DNA of 64,000 bases from Streptomyces lienomycini (lineage in GTDB: Bacteria > Actinomycetota > Actinomycetes > Streptomycetales > Streptomycetaceae), in NCBI RefSeq assembly GCF_027947595.1, contig NZ_CP116257.1:2480001-2544000 (forward strand). The letters are read 5' to 3'. Positions 24,858 to 33,129 of the stretch are shown in pieces. Positions within the stretch are counted from its first letter, which is position 1; each line of letters opens with the position of its first letter. Made by a program: the position numbers and the translations under genes. The notes under the pieces were generated by a model. The model was not told where the DNA came from and did not search any database. It saw nothing but the letters and a program-made list of their open reading frames with translations.

Positions 24858-25114
24858 GCCGAGACCGGGCGCGTTAAATAGGGGTAATGCCCGAAAGATG
24901 CGTGTCGATGGCGTGTGTGGCGTTTGTGCCTATACCGTGCCGTGTCGGAGTGGACACGAACGCACGGGGGCCTACGCAGGGTGCAGCCGGAGATCACTGC
25001 TCGCGGGCGAGGAGAAGGTCAGCTGCACACCGATGAGCGGCCTCGTCGAGGGCGGGCACCCGGGTGCCGCCGCCGGTCTCTCCGGCCCCCTTGACGGCCT
25101 CCACTCCTCCGCTA

Positions 25115-25146
25115 AGGTCTAGACCTGCAAGCGCAGGTCTAGACCT
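25115..25146. promoter_or_regulatory. Two DasR-like (dre) palindromes
   Basis: AGGTCTAGACCT occurs at 25115-25126 and again at 25135-25146, exactly 20 bp apart; the second extends to GCAGGTCTAGACCTGC (25133-25148). The Streptomyces N-acetylglucosamine repressor DasR binds palindromes centred on GGTCTAGACC. The sites lie 85-115 bp before the AA10 gene, consistent with chitin/GlcNAc control. The rest of 24858-25231 shows no gene. Confidence 0.7.
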
Positions 25147-25231
25147 GCGGTGCGGGTGTTGCCTCATCGGCAACGTCGTACGTACGCCGGGGCAGGCTGG
25201 TTCGACGTGTACCGAAGGGATCCGTGATGTC

Positions 25232-25984
25232 ATGCGCATGAAGAGACGAGTAGCGGCAGCCGTGGGGGCGCTGGTCGCCCCTGTGGTGGCCCTGAGCCTG
25301 CCGGCACCCACGGCGAGCGCCCACGGCTGGGTGGTCTCGCCGGGCAGCCGACAGGACCAGTGCGCCAACCGCGTGGTGCAGTGCGGTCAGATCAAGTGGG
25401 AACCGGCCAGCGTGGAGGGCCCCAAGGGGCTGCGCAACTGCAGTGGCGGGGACCCCCGGTGGGCCGACCTGGACGACGACGCCAAGGGGTGGCGGGTCAC
25501 GCCGATCGGCACCAACCACACCTTCACCTGGACCATCGAGGCGCGGCACGCCACCAGCAACTGGCAGTACTTCATCGGCGACCGGAAGATCGCCCAGTTC
25601 GACGGCCGCGGCGCCCTGCCGCCCGCCTCGGTCAGCCACCAGCTGGACTTCAGCGGGTTCAGCGGGCGGCAGAAGGTGCTCGCGGTCTGGAACATCGCGG
25701 ACACCGCCAACGCCTTCTACGCCTGCATCGACGTCAGCATCGGCGGCGGGGGCGACGACGGCGGGGGCGACGACGGAGGTGGGGGCGACGGCGGCGGTGG
25801 TGACGGCGGCGGCGATCAGCCGGGCGACTGCGCCGCGGGAGCCTGGAGCGCGGGGAGTGTCTACGACGGCGGAGAGACCGTCTCCCACGCGGGACACACC
25901 TGGCGTGCCAAGTGGTGGGTGACGGGCGAAGAGCCCGGTACCACCGGCGAATGGGGTGTCTGGGAGGACCTCGGCGCCTGCTAG
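25232..25984 (+). CDS. Chitin-active lytic polysaccharide monooxygenase (AA10) with CBM5/12
   Basis: A 250-residue secreted copper enzyme. The signal peptide ends ASA before HGWVVSP, so mature His31 becomes the N-terminal histidine-brace residue. The AA10 domain (about 31-165) shows family segments CANRVVQCGQIKWEP, HTFTWTIEARH (second brace His region) and VLAVWNIADTANAFY. A Gly/Asp linker (about 170-200) leads to a CBM5/12 chitin-binding module with WSAGSVYDGGETVSHAGHTW and a final Cys. It oxidatively cleaves crystalline chitin outside the cell. Upstream dre sites suggest DasR control. Confidence 0.9.
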   Translation: MRMKRRVAAAVGALVAPVVALSLPAPTASAHGWVVSPGSRQDQCANRVVQCGQIKWEPASVEGPKGLRNCSGGDPRWADLDDDAKGWRVTPIGTNHTFTWTIEARHATSNWQYFIGDRKIAQFDGRGALPPASVSHQLDFSGFSGRQKVLAVWNIADTANAFYACIDVSIGGGGDDGGGDDGGGGDGGGGDGGGDQPGDCAAGAWSAGSVYDGGETVSHAGHTWRAKWWVTGEEPGTTGEWGVWEDLGAC

Positions 25985-26094
25985 ACCGGCGCACCCCGCC
26001 ATCGCGCCACCCGAGCACGACGCGACCGGTCGGCGCACGCCCCGCACGCACCGTGCGGAGCGTGCGCCGGCCCACGCGCGCTTCGGCCCGGTTC

Positions 26095-26125
26095 TCAGAG
26101 CGCTCTGAAACCGCGCCGTTAGCGT
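26095..26125 (+). promoter_or_regulatory. Palindromic operator and promoter of the adenylating-ligase gene
   Basis: TCAGAGCGCTCTGA at 26095-26108, then 11 bp, then TAGCGT (-10) at 26120-26125. The same palindrome at the same distance controls both divergent promoters at 33092. Its core AGAGCGCTCT resembles LacI-family operators in Streptomyces, such as the CebR site GGGAGCGCTCCC. Transcription would begin near 26132, giving a leader of about 65 nt with GAAGGAG before the ATG. Confidence 0.7.
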
Positions 26126-26196
26126 CCGGCCCGTGGTGCGCGACCAACCGGTCGTCGCCCCGCCCCGCGCCGCAACGGGCCCCGCGAAGGAGCGCC

Positions 26197-27663
26197 ATGA
26201 CCGAACAGTTCCCCGGTGCAGTCCTCGACCTGCTCGACGCGGCGGGCGACCGCACCGTCTTCGAGTACCGGGGCCGCGAGGTGAGCGGACGGCACCTGCT
26301 CGGCATGACCCGGCGTGTCGCCGCGGCTCTGCGGCAGCGCGGGGTCGGACCCGGGCACGCCGTCGCCCTGCTGCTCGGCGTCGGTCCGGAGGCCCTGGCC
26401 GCCGTCGTCGCCGCGTACACGGTCGGAGCCCGCGTCGTCGGGGTGCGGCCCGGACTGACGGACCACCAGCGTGCCGCCCTCCTGCGCGACGCCGGCGTCG
26501 ACGTCACCGTCACGGACCGGCCCGGCGAGGCGGGCCCGGCGGACGCCGGGACGGCCGAGAGGAACGTGCTGTCGCTCGACGGGCTGCTGGCGGCGTCCGA
26601 CGACGGTCGGCGGCCCCGCGTCTCCGCGCGGCCGCGGGACGTGGCCCGGCTCATCCACACCAGCGGCAGCACCGGCGTTCCCAAGGCGTGCGCCCAGACG
26701 TACGGGGCGATGACGGCGGCCTGGACGCTGCGCCCGGAGGACTGGCCGCCGGCGGTCCGGGAGCTGGCCGGCCGGATGGACAGGTTCCTGGTCTTCGGCA
26801 CTCTGGCCAGCCAGGTCATGCTCGAGTACGGGCTGCTCACCCTCGCCGCGGGCGGCGTCCTGGTCGCCGCCGACCCGCCGGACCTCCCCGGGGCCCTCGC
26901 GCGCCACCGGGCGACGGCGAGCGTCATCACGGTCGGGCGGCTCAACCGGCTCGTGACGGCCCTGCGTTCCGCGCCCGCCGACCTCGGTGACCTGCGCGCG
27001 CTCATGGTCTCCGGCTCACCGCTCGAACCGGACCGGGCCCGGGAGGCCGCGCAGGTGCTCGGCCCGGTCGTCTTCCACGGGTACGGGCAGACCGAGACCG
27101 GCATGATCTCCATGGCCACGCCCGCCGACCCGCCCGGCTCGCTCGGCGTGCCGCCCGTGGACCTGGAGGTCCGGGGCCCCTCCGGCCGCCCCGTGCCGGC
27201 CGGCACCGAGGGGGAGATCTTCGTCCGTACGCCCTCGCAGGGGTGCGGCTACTGGGGTCGCCCCGAACTCGGCGGCGAGGTGTTCGTGGACGGCTGGGTC
27301 CGCACGCGCGACCTCGGCAGCCTCGACGCCCAGGGACGACTGTGGCTCTCCGGACGGACCCGGGACGTGGTCATCGTCGACGCCAACGTGTACTACACCG
27401 GCCCCGTGGAGCGACTGCTCGCCCGCCACCCGTCGGTGGCCGAGGCCCACGTCGTCGCGGTGCCCGACGACGCCACGGGCGAGGCCGTGCACGCCTTCGT
27501 CGTCCCCGCGCCCGGACGCGTACCCGTCCTCGACGAGCTGCGCGCCCTGGTGGCGGCGCGACTCGGGGAGGCCTGCGCGCCGACCCGCCTCACCCTCATC
27601 GACGAGGTACCGCTCACCGCGGCCGGAAAGCCGGACAAGCGGCGGCTGACGCGGTCGACCTGA
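26197..27663 (+). CDS. AMP-forming acyl/aryl ligase (ANL superfamily)
   Basis: A 488-residue adenylating enzyme: phosphate loop HTSGSTGVPKA, adenine motif GYGQTETG, hinge region RTRDLGSLD, and C-terminal catalytic Lys in LTAAGKPDKRRL. It is at the short end for CoA ligases, and its substrate code is not readable by eye. It faces the flavoprotein operon tail-to-tail and shares an operator with the ammonia-lyase promoter, so it may activate a lyase-derived or hydroxy acid in the same pathway, as CoA thioester or onto an external carrier. No carrier protein is encoded nearby. Its 3' end carries a 28-bp duplication. Confidence 0.82.
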   Translation: MTEQFPGAVLDLLDAAGDRTVFEYRGREVSGRHLLGMTRRVAAALRQRGVGPGHAVALLLGVGPEALAAVVAAYTVGARVVGVRPGLTDHQRAALLRDAGVDVTVTDRPGEAGPADAGTAERNVLSLDGLLAASDDGRRPRVSARPRDVARLIHTSGSTGVPKACAQTYGAMTAAWTLRPEDWPPAVRELAGRMDRFLVFGTLASQVMLEYGLLTLAAGGVLVAADPPDLPGALARHRATASVITVGRLNRLVTALRSAPADLGDLRALMVSGSPLEPDRAREAAQVLGPVVFHGYGQTETGMISMATPADPPGSLGVPPVDLEVRGPSGRPVPAGTEGEIFVRTPSQGCGYWGRPELGGEVFVDGWVRTRDLGSLDAQGRLWLSGRTRDVVIVDANVYYTGPVERLLARHPSVAEAHVVAVPDDATGEAVHAFVVPAPGRVPVLDELRALVAARLGEACAPTRLTLIDEVPLTAAGKPDKRRLTRST

Positions 27664-27691
27664 GCCGGACAAGCGGCGGCTGACGCGGTCG
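27630..27691. repeat. Tandem duplication across the ligase stop codon
   Basis: A 28-bp sequence (27630-27657) encoding the catalytic-Lys region is repeated exactly at 27664-27691, a 34-bp period. The TGA lies in the 6-bp spacer, so the second copy is untranslated. It looks like a recent replication or strand-slippage duplication. Confidence 0.9.
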
Positions 27692-27802
27692 CGCGGGCAG
27701 GACGGGCTCACCCGCGCTGAGGGTCCGGCCCCGCGCCCACGGACCGGACCCGTGCCGCCGGCCCCCGGCCGACGGCCCCCGCCGACGGCCCCGCCCCGTC
27801 CC

Positions 27803-29065
27803 TCAGGTGCCGCCGGTGACGACGGCCTCGCGCGGGCGTCCGGTGCGCAGGCGGTCCCGGCGGTCCAGCAGGGCCAGCAGCGGTGTCGCCATCACGGTCG
27901 TCGTGATGGCGACCACCACGAGGGCGCTGAACATCGCCTGCGTCACGATGCCCGCCGCCAGCCCCAGGTTGAGGGCGACCAACTGCATCAGGCCGCGCGC
28001 GTTCATCAGAGCCCCGACCCGCAGGGCGACCGGGTTGGGCTCGCCCGCCGCCCGCGCCGCGAGCCAGCAGGCGCCGAACTTGCCGACGACCGCGACCACC
28101 ACGCACCCCGCGGTGAACAGCAGCACCGGGCCCGAACCCAGCAGGGTGAAGTCGGTGTTCAGCCCCGAGTAGGTGAAGAACAGCGGCACGAAGACCGCGC
28201 CCACGGGCTGCAGTGTCCGCACCGTGTCGTCGAGGCGCGGTGAGCGGGGGAAGACGACGCCGAGACTGAACGCGCCGAACACGGCGTACAGTCCGACCAC
28301 GTCGGTGTACCAGGCGACCAGGAACAGTACGCCGACCAGCGCGAGCAGGAGCTGGTCGGGCCCCGTCCGCTCGGCGAGCAGCGTCGCCCGGGCGCGCAGC
28401 CGCACCGACACGGCCATCACCGCGACCAGGCCGCAGCCTCCGGCGACGGCCACCGAGATCTTCCCGGCACTGCCGCCCGCGATGCCGAAGACCCCGGCGA
28501 GCAGGACCCAGGCCGCGGCGTCGTCGACCGCTCCGGCACCGAGGGACAGGGCGCCGAACCGGGTCTTCGCCAGGTTCCGTTCGGCGATGATCCTGGCCAG
28601 CATGGGGAACGCCGTCACCGCCAGCGCGACGCCGACGAACAGGCCCGACACGGTCACCGAGACGTCCGGGGCGAGCGCGCCGGTGCGTTCGCCGACGGCG
28701 GCGATGAGCACCACACCGAGCAGCAGCGGCACCACCAGCCCCGCCGCCGACACCAGCCCGGCCGGGCGGGCGACGCCCCGGAGCCGGTCCGCGCGGAAGT
28801 CCCAGCCGACGTGGAACATGAACGCCACGAGCCCGATCTGCCCCACGACGTACAGCACCGGCCGCAGTTCCGTGGGGAAGAGCGCCGACTCGACACCGGG
28901 CAGCAGGGCACCCAGGACCGACGGGCCCAGCACCACGCCGGCGAGCATCTCACCGACGACCGGTGGTTGACCGACGGTCTGCAGCAACCTGCTGACGACC
29001 CGGCAGACGACGAGGATCACGACGACCGCCAGGAAGAAGGCGGGGCCCAGTTCCGTGGTGCTCAT
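27803..29065 (-). CDS. Cation/proton antiporter (CPA2-type Na+/H+ exchanger)
   Basis: A 420-residue protein with about 12 hydrophobic helices of the monovalent cation:proton antiporter-2 family: GEMLAGVVLGPSVLG at the N-terminus, the ion-binding segment GAGAVDDAAAWVLLA, and VGALMNARGLMQLVALN. Close relatives occur in polyketide and other metabolite clusters, where transport of the product or self-protection has been proposed. ATG 29065 overlaps the P450 stop, and it is the last gene of the four-gene operon starting at 33067. What it exchanges cannot be read from sequence. Confidence 0.85.
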   Translation of the reverse strand: MSTTELGPAFFLAVVVILVVCRVVSRLLQTVGQPPVVGEMLAGVVLGPSVLGALLPGVESALFPTELRPVLYVVGQIGLVAFMFHVGWDFRADRLRGVARPAGLVSAAGLVVPLLLGVVLIAAVGERTGALAPDVSVTVSGLFVGVALAVTAFPMLARIIAERNLAKTRFGALSLGAGAVDDAAAWVLLAGVFGIAGGSAGKISVAVAGGCGLVAVMAVSVRLRARATLLAERTGPDQLLLALVGVLFLVAWYTDVVGLYAVFGAFSLGVVFPRSPRLDDTVRTLQPVGAVFVPLFFTYSGLNTDFTLLGSGPVLLFTAGCVVVAVVGKFGACWLAARAAGEPNPVALRVGALMNARGLMQLVALNLGLAAGIVTQAMFSALVVVAITTTVMATPLLALLDRRDRLRTGRPREAVVTGGT

Positions 29066-30429
29066 CCGTTGCTCTCCTCGTGGTGGACGACCGGACAGCG
29101 TCCGGTGCGTGGTTCCTCGAAGTGCCGGGCCGCCGGGCGCAGCCACCGGGCGTGCAGCACCATGACGGTGCCGAGGACCAGTTGACGCAGGCCCCGGGTG
29201 ACGTCCTCCACGCCGTCGCGCAGCCGGACGAACCGGCGCAGGGCCGCCAGCCGGCGCCGGCCGGGGGCCAGCGGACGGGGGATCAGCAGGCAGGGCGCGC
29301 GGTGCGGGTTGGAGCGGGTGTGCGAGGCCGTCGAGTCGAGCCGGAACCGGACCAGCACCTCACGCACGGCGGCGCGCAGGACGATCGGCGACACGCGCCA
29401 CGCGGGACAGGGACGGTTGGCGGCCACCCCGAACGGGATGTACCGGGACTTCCTGGCCGCGGGGTCCGACCAGCGGTCCGGGTCGAAAGCGTCGGGCCGT
29501 TCGTGGCCCGTGGCCTGGTAGTCGGGGTAGCTGAAGCAGACGACGGACCCGGTCGGCAGCACCGTCGTGTCGTCGAGCGGTACCTCGCCCGTGGTGATGC
29601 GATGGGCGATCCCGAACAGCGGGTAGAGGCGCAGCGTTTCGTCGATCACCCGCGTGAGGTACCCGTCGTCGTCCGGGTGTTCCACGAGGCGGCGCTGCAC
29701 CTCCGGGTGGCGGGCCAGGGCGAGCAGGACGTGCGCGGTGGCCTCGGACAGCTGCACGACCGCCGTGTTGAAGAACGTCCCCTGCAGATACAGCGCCTGC
29801 TCGGACGGCGACAGGGAGTCCGGCAGCCGGTGCGGCACCTCGCCCGCGGCGACCCGGTCGTCGAGGTACGCCGTGAGCCGGGCCCGGCGGCGCGGGTGCC
29901 GCAGCCCGGTGCACTTGAGGGCGCTGACCACGTCGTCGGCGTGCGCGGTGATCAGGTCCCGGGCGTGCGGCGGGCACGCCTGGCCGAAGACCAGTTCGTA
30001 GGTGAAGGCGGCCCACGCGGGCATCAGCAGGTCGCGCAGCCGGACCAGGCTGACGCGGGTGCCCGGCACCGTGTCGAGGACGTCCGCGACGGCCCGCCCG
30101 GCCGCCCCGGCGAGCCCGGCGGACGACCCGGCCAGGATGCGCCGCGTCGTCGCGGCGACCTCGTCGTAGCGCTCCCCGGGCTCCAGGTGCTCCTGGTGCA
30201 CGTCCGAGCCCGGTGCGAGCCAGTACCAGAACAGGTCGGACAGGCCCGCGCCCGCGCTGCGGCCGTTCACGGCGGGGTGGGCGTACACCCGCTCGAACAC
30301 CTCGGGGCCATGGGTGGAGTTGGGCAGGGTCACCACCCGGTCGCCGTTGACCTTCTCGAAGACGCGCACGCGCAACGCCACCACCGCGCGCGGCAGCCAC
30401 CACGAGGCGGGCCGCCCCGGGCCGCTCAC
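29062..30429 (-). CDS. Cytochrome P450-like protein with atypical heme loop
   Basis: A 455-residue P450-like protein. ExxR is present (ETLR, residues 264-267) and a heme-loop equivalent reads FGVAANRPCPAW with Cys341; canonical P450s have FGxGxHxCxG, so the two loop glycines are replaced. The I-helix region (about 212-236, TFFNTAVVQLSEAT) lacks the usual A/G-G-x-D/E-T oxygen-activating motif. A C-terminal tail of about 65 residues extends beyond the usual end. These changes suggest non-classical chemistry or loss of oxygen activation. Start GTG 30429 overlaps the oxidase stop by 4 nt. Confidence 0.75.
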   Translation of the reverse strand: MSGPGRPASWWLPRAVVALRVRVFEKVNGDRVVTLPNSTHGPEVFERVYAHPAVNGRSAGAGLSDLFWYWLAPGSDVHQEHLEPGERYDEVAATTRRILAGSSAGLAGAAGRAVADVLDTVPGTRVSLVRLRDLLMPAWAAFTYELVFGQACPPHARDLITAHADDVVSALKCTGLRHPRRRARLTAYLDDRVAAGEVPHRLPDSLSPSEQALYLQGTFFNTAVVQLSEATAHVLLALARHPEVQRRLVEHPDDDGYLTRVIDETLRLYPLFGIAHRITTGEVPLDDTTVLPTGSVVCFSYPDYQATGHERPDAFDPDRWSDPAARKSRYIPFGVAANRPCPAWRVSPIVLRAAVREVLVRFRLDSTASHTRSNPHRAPCLLIPRPLAPGRRRLAALRRFVRLRDGVEDVTRGLRQLVLGTVMVLHARWLRPAARHFEEPRTGRCPVVHHEESNG

Positions 30430-31496
30430 CACGGCGCGTTCCCGCGCACGACCATGTCGGCGCCGAGATCGGTGTTGCGGCGCCCGCCGCACAGGGCGAG
30501 CGTGTGGTCGTACTCCGCGAGCAGTGTCCGCAGCACCTCGCGCACGCCCGCCTCGCCCGCGGCGGCCAGCCCCCACAGCACCGGGCGCCCCACGCCGACG
30601 GCCGCCGCACCCAGCGCGAGGGCGACGGCCACGTCACCGCCCCGGCGTACGCCGCCGTCCAGGAGGACCGGCACCGCACCGTCGACCGCGTCGACGACCG
30701 CGGGCAGGCAGTCGAGCGACGCCGCGGCGGCATCGCACTGGCGGCCCCCGTGGTTGGAGACGATCACGCCCGCCGCACCGTGCCCGACGGCCAGCCGCGC
30801 GTCCTCGGGGTGCAGGACGCCCTTGACCCACACGGGCAGCGAGGTCATACCCACCGTCTCGGCGAAGTCCCGCCAGGACGCCGCAGGGTGCATCGGGATG
30901 TCGGTGAGGGCGCCCGGCGGGGCGCCCGGCAGGTCGCGCATGTTCTCCGCGGCGTAGCCGGGCGGCAGGTCCGTGAACCCGTTGCGCAGGTCCCGGGTGC
31001 GCCGCCCGAGGAGCGGCGAGTCGGCGGTGACCACCAGGGCCGAGCAGCCGGCCTCCTCCGCCCGCCGCACCAGCGCCTCGGTGACCTCCCGGCGCGGGTG
31101 CGGGTAGAGCAGGAACCACACCGCCGCGTCCGGGTCCGCCTCGCGGGCCGCCGCGGCGACGGCGGCGACCGACGTCGTCGCGGCGACGCCGGTCACCAGG
31201 ACGGCGCCCTCGGCCGCCGCGGCCCGCGCCGCCGCCCGCTCCCCGCCCGGGTGCAGCAGCCGGTGGAACGCCGTCGGCGCGACCAGCACCGGCGCCGTCC
31301 GCCGGGCGCCCGGCAGATCGACGGCGGTGTCCCGCTCGGCGGCACCGCGCAGCACGCGGGGCAGCAGCGCGTACCGGTCGAACGCCCGCCCGTTGGCCGC
31401 CAGCGCGCGCTCCTCGCCCGCGCCGCCCGCCACGAAGTCGTAGCGGACGGGGTCGAGCGCCGCCCGCGCCGCGTCGTGCAGCTCGCGGAGGGTCAC
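30426..31496 (-). CDS. FMN-dependent alpha-hydroxy-acid oxidase/dehydrogenase
   Basis: A 356-residue TIM-barrel flavoenzyme of the lactate oxidase, glycolate oxidase and hydroxymandelate oxidase family. Family marks are VLVAPTAFHRLLHPGGE, LVVTADSPLLGRR, the FMN-contact Lys in VWVKGVLHPEDA, catalytic His-Arg in SNHGGRQCD, and LLDGGVRRGGDV. It would oxidise an alpha-hydroxy acid to a keto acid; hydroxymandelate oxidase-like enzymes occur in peptide antibiotic pathways. GTG 31496 overlaps the upstream flavoprotein stop, and its own stop overlaps the P450 start. Confidence 0.83.
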   Translation of the reverse strand: MTLRELHDAARAALDPVRYDFVAGGAGEERALAANGRAFDRYALLPRVLRGAAERDTAVDLPGARRTAPVLVAPTAFHRLLHPGGERAAARAAAAEGAVLVTGVAATTSVAAVAAAAREADPDAAVWFLLYPHPRREVTEALVRRAEEAGCSALVVTADSPLLGRRTRDLRNGFTDLPPGYAAENMRDLPGAPPGALTDIPMHPAASWRDFAETVGMTSLPVWVKGVLHPEDARLAVGHGAAGVIVSNHGGRQCDAAAASLDCLPAVVDAVDGAVPVLLDGGVRRGGDVAVALALGAAAVGVGRPVLWGLAAAGEAGVREVLRTLLAEYDHTLALCGGRRNTDLGADMVVRGNAPW

Positions 31497-33067
31497 GGCG
31501 CCACCGGGGCCACCGTGTCGCGGTGGGCGGCGAGGAACGTCCGCAGCGGGGCGCGGTGGTACTCCTCGCTGTCCCACTCGTTCTCCAGGTTCGACGCGAG
31601 ATGGTGCTCGGCGACGAACGCGCCCTGCCGGTACCAGCGCACGACCGGGTGCAGGTAGCGGCCGTCCAGGCCGGAGACGTCGTACTGGGACTTGCGGCCG
31701 GCGGTCACGTCGAAGGGGTCGACGAGGTCGTGGTCCTTGCCGTACTCCAGGGTGATCACGGCGTGCGCCTCGACGTCCCCGAAGTCCCCGGCGGCGACGG
31801 CGCCCGGCACGTGGGCGACCGGGACCTCCTCGGCGTAGCGCAGCGTGCCGTCCGGGGCGAGCGTCAGCAGATCGCCGAGGACGTCGAACTGCTGCCACAG
31901 GGCCGAGGACCGGTTGACCCGGGCGATCACGGCGTCCACGGCCCGCTCCGTGGACCCGCCCAACTCCGCGGTGGGCCAGGGCTCCTGGTGGTGGCGTTGC
32001 CGCAGTCCCCGGTGCAGGGCCCGCACCATGTAGCGGAAGCCGTGGATGAAACCGGTCGTGGCCTTGCGGAAGTCGCGGCCCTGCATCAGCGTCCCGGCGA
32101 AGTACAGGCCGGGCACGTTGACCGACTCGCTCAGGGGTGTCAGATCCGGGAAGCGGCCGTCGACGATCAGGTCCGGTGTGCAGGTCTCGTCGAAGACCGA
32201 GACGTCGCAGCGGAACCCGGTGGCCACGATCACCCGGTCGTAGCGCAGGTCCTTGACCACGTCCCCGTTCCGCTCGAAGGCGACCTGGACCCGGTACCCG
32301 TCCGCGTCCCGGCCGATGTCGAGCACCCGGCCGTCGAGGAGGGCGTTCTGGGACTTGAGCTGGTAGCTGTCCAGGAAGTTGTTGTAGACCGCCCGCAGAT
32401 GCCCCACGTAGTGCGTCCGCCAGGCCATGCGCAGCGAGCCCGAGCCGGCCACGTGGATGACCGCCGCGTTCTCCATCAGGTTCTCGGCGGTCTCGAACGC
32501 GGAGTTGCCCCGCCCGATGATCAGCACCCGCTGATCGGTGTAGGCCGCCGGGTCGGTGTCGATCGTGTCGTACCGCTCGGCCAGTTCGACACCCGGGATC
32601 GACGGCACGTTCGGCACCGGCATGCCGGTGGCGACCACCAGGCGCCTGGCCCGGTACACGGTCCCGTCCCGGTCGGTGACGGTGAACCCCTCGGCGTCGC
32701 GGGTGACGTGCCGGACCTCGGTGTCGTACCGCACCCGCACCCCGGTCCGGTCGGCGAAGTCCGCCAGGTAGCGCACCAGGTCGTCGGCGGGCGGGAAGTA
32801 GCGGGGGCTGTAGCGGGTGAACAGCAGCTCCGGGTCGTCGCTCAGCAGCGAGTTCCAGTCCATCCGCAGCCGCAGCTCCGGGTCGTCGTACCCGGTGTGC
32901 ACCTTGTTGTTCGAGATCAGGTACCGGTGCCGGGGGAACCGGGTGAAGAACGCGCCCGGGACGCTGCCGCGCTCCAGGACGAGGTAGTCCGCGCCGTCCC
33001 GCTCCAGGAGCGAGGCGAGTTGCAGGCCGGCGGGGCCCGCTCCGATGATCAGGTAGTCATGGCTCAT
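31493..33067 (-). CDS. FOXRED2-like FAD-dependent oxidoreductase/monooxygenase
   Basis: A 524-residue flavoprotein with an FAD-binding Rossmann motif (YLIIGAGPAGLQLASLLE), a second dinucleotide motif (IIGRGNSAFETAENL) and VIVATGFR, the layout of class B flavin monooxygenases. Segments FPRHRYLISNNKVHTG, DWNSLLS and RYFPPADDLVRYL closely resemble eukaryotic FOXRED2 rather than Baeyer-Villiger enzymes, whose FxGxxxHxxxWP fingerprint is absent. First gene of the four-gene operon. ATG 33067 is favoured because the minus-strand -10 TACCTT ends 7 nt before it, implying a leaderless message; GTG 33085 is an alternative. Confidence 0.8.
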   Translation of the reverse strand: MSHDYLIIGAGPAGLQLASLLERDGADYLVLERGSVPGAFFTRFPRHRYLISNNKVHTGYDDPELRLRMDWNSLLSDDPELLFTRYSPRYFPPADDLVRYLADFADRTGVRVRYDTEVRHVTRDAEGFTVTDRDGTVYRARRLVVATGMPVPNVPSIPGVELAERYDTIDTDPAAYTDQRVLIIGRGNSAFETAENLMENAAVIHVAGSGSLRMAWRTHYVGHLRAVYNNFLDSYQLKSQNALLDGRVLDIGRDADGYRVQVAFERNGDVVKDLRYDRVIVATGFRCDVSVFDETCTPDLIVDGRFPDLTPLSESVNVPGLYFAGTLMQGRDFRKATTGFIHGFRYMVRALHRGLRQRHHQEPWPTAELGGSTERAVDAVIARVNRSSALWQQFDVLGDLLTLAPDGTLRYAEEVPVAHVPGAVAAGDFGDVEAHAVITLEYGKDHDLVDPFDVTAGRKSQYDVSGLDGRYLHPVVRWYRQGAFVAEHHLASNLENEWDSEEYHRAPLRTFLAAHRDTVAPVAP

Positions 33068-33074
33068 GGCACGG

Positions 33075-33122
33075 AAGGTAGCCACGGGATTTCAGAGCGC
33101 TCTGAGATCCCGCGCCTACGTT
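33075..33122. promoter_or_regulatory. Symmetrical divergent promoter around TCAGAGCGCTCTGA
   Basis: The palindrome at 33092-33105 (extended by GGGAT/ATCCC at 33086-33111 with one mismatch pair) is flanked on both sides by 11 bp and then a -10 box: TACGTT at 33117-33122 for the ammonia lyase, and TACCTT (complement of 33075-33080) for the flavoprotein operon. Start codons lie about 7 nt beyond each -10. One operator therefore covers the -35 region of both promoters; the same unit precedes the ligase at 26095. Confidence 0.75.
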
Positions 33123-33129
33123 CCCCGGT

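Noticed and set aside
25740..25830. GC-rich repeat considered as a structural or regulatory repeat
   Set aside because: It encodes the Gly/Asp linker between the AA10 and CBM domains, a normal feature of such enzymes.
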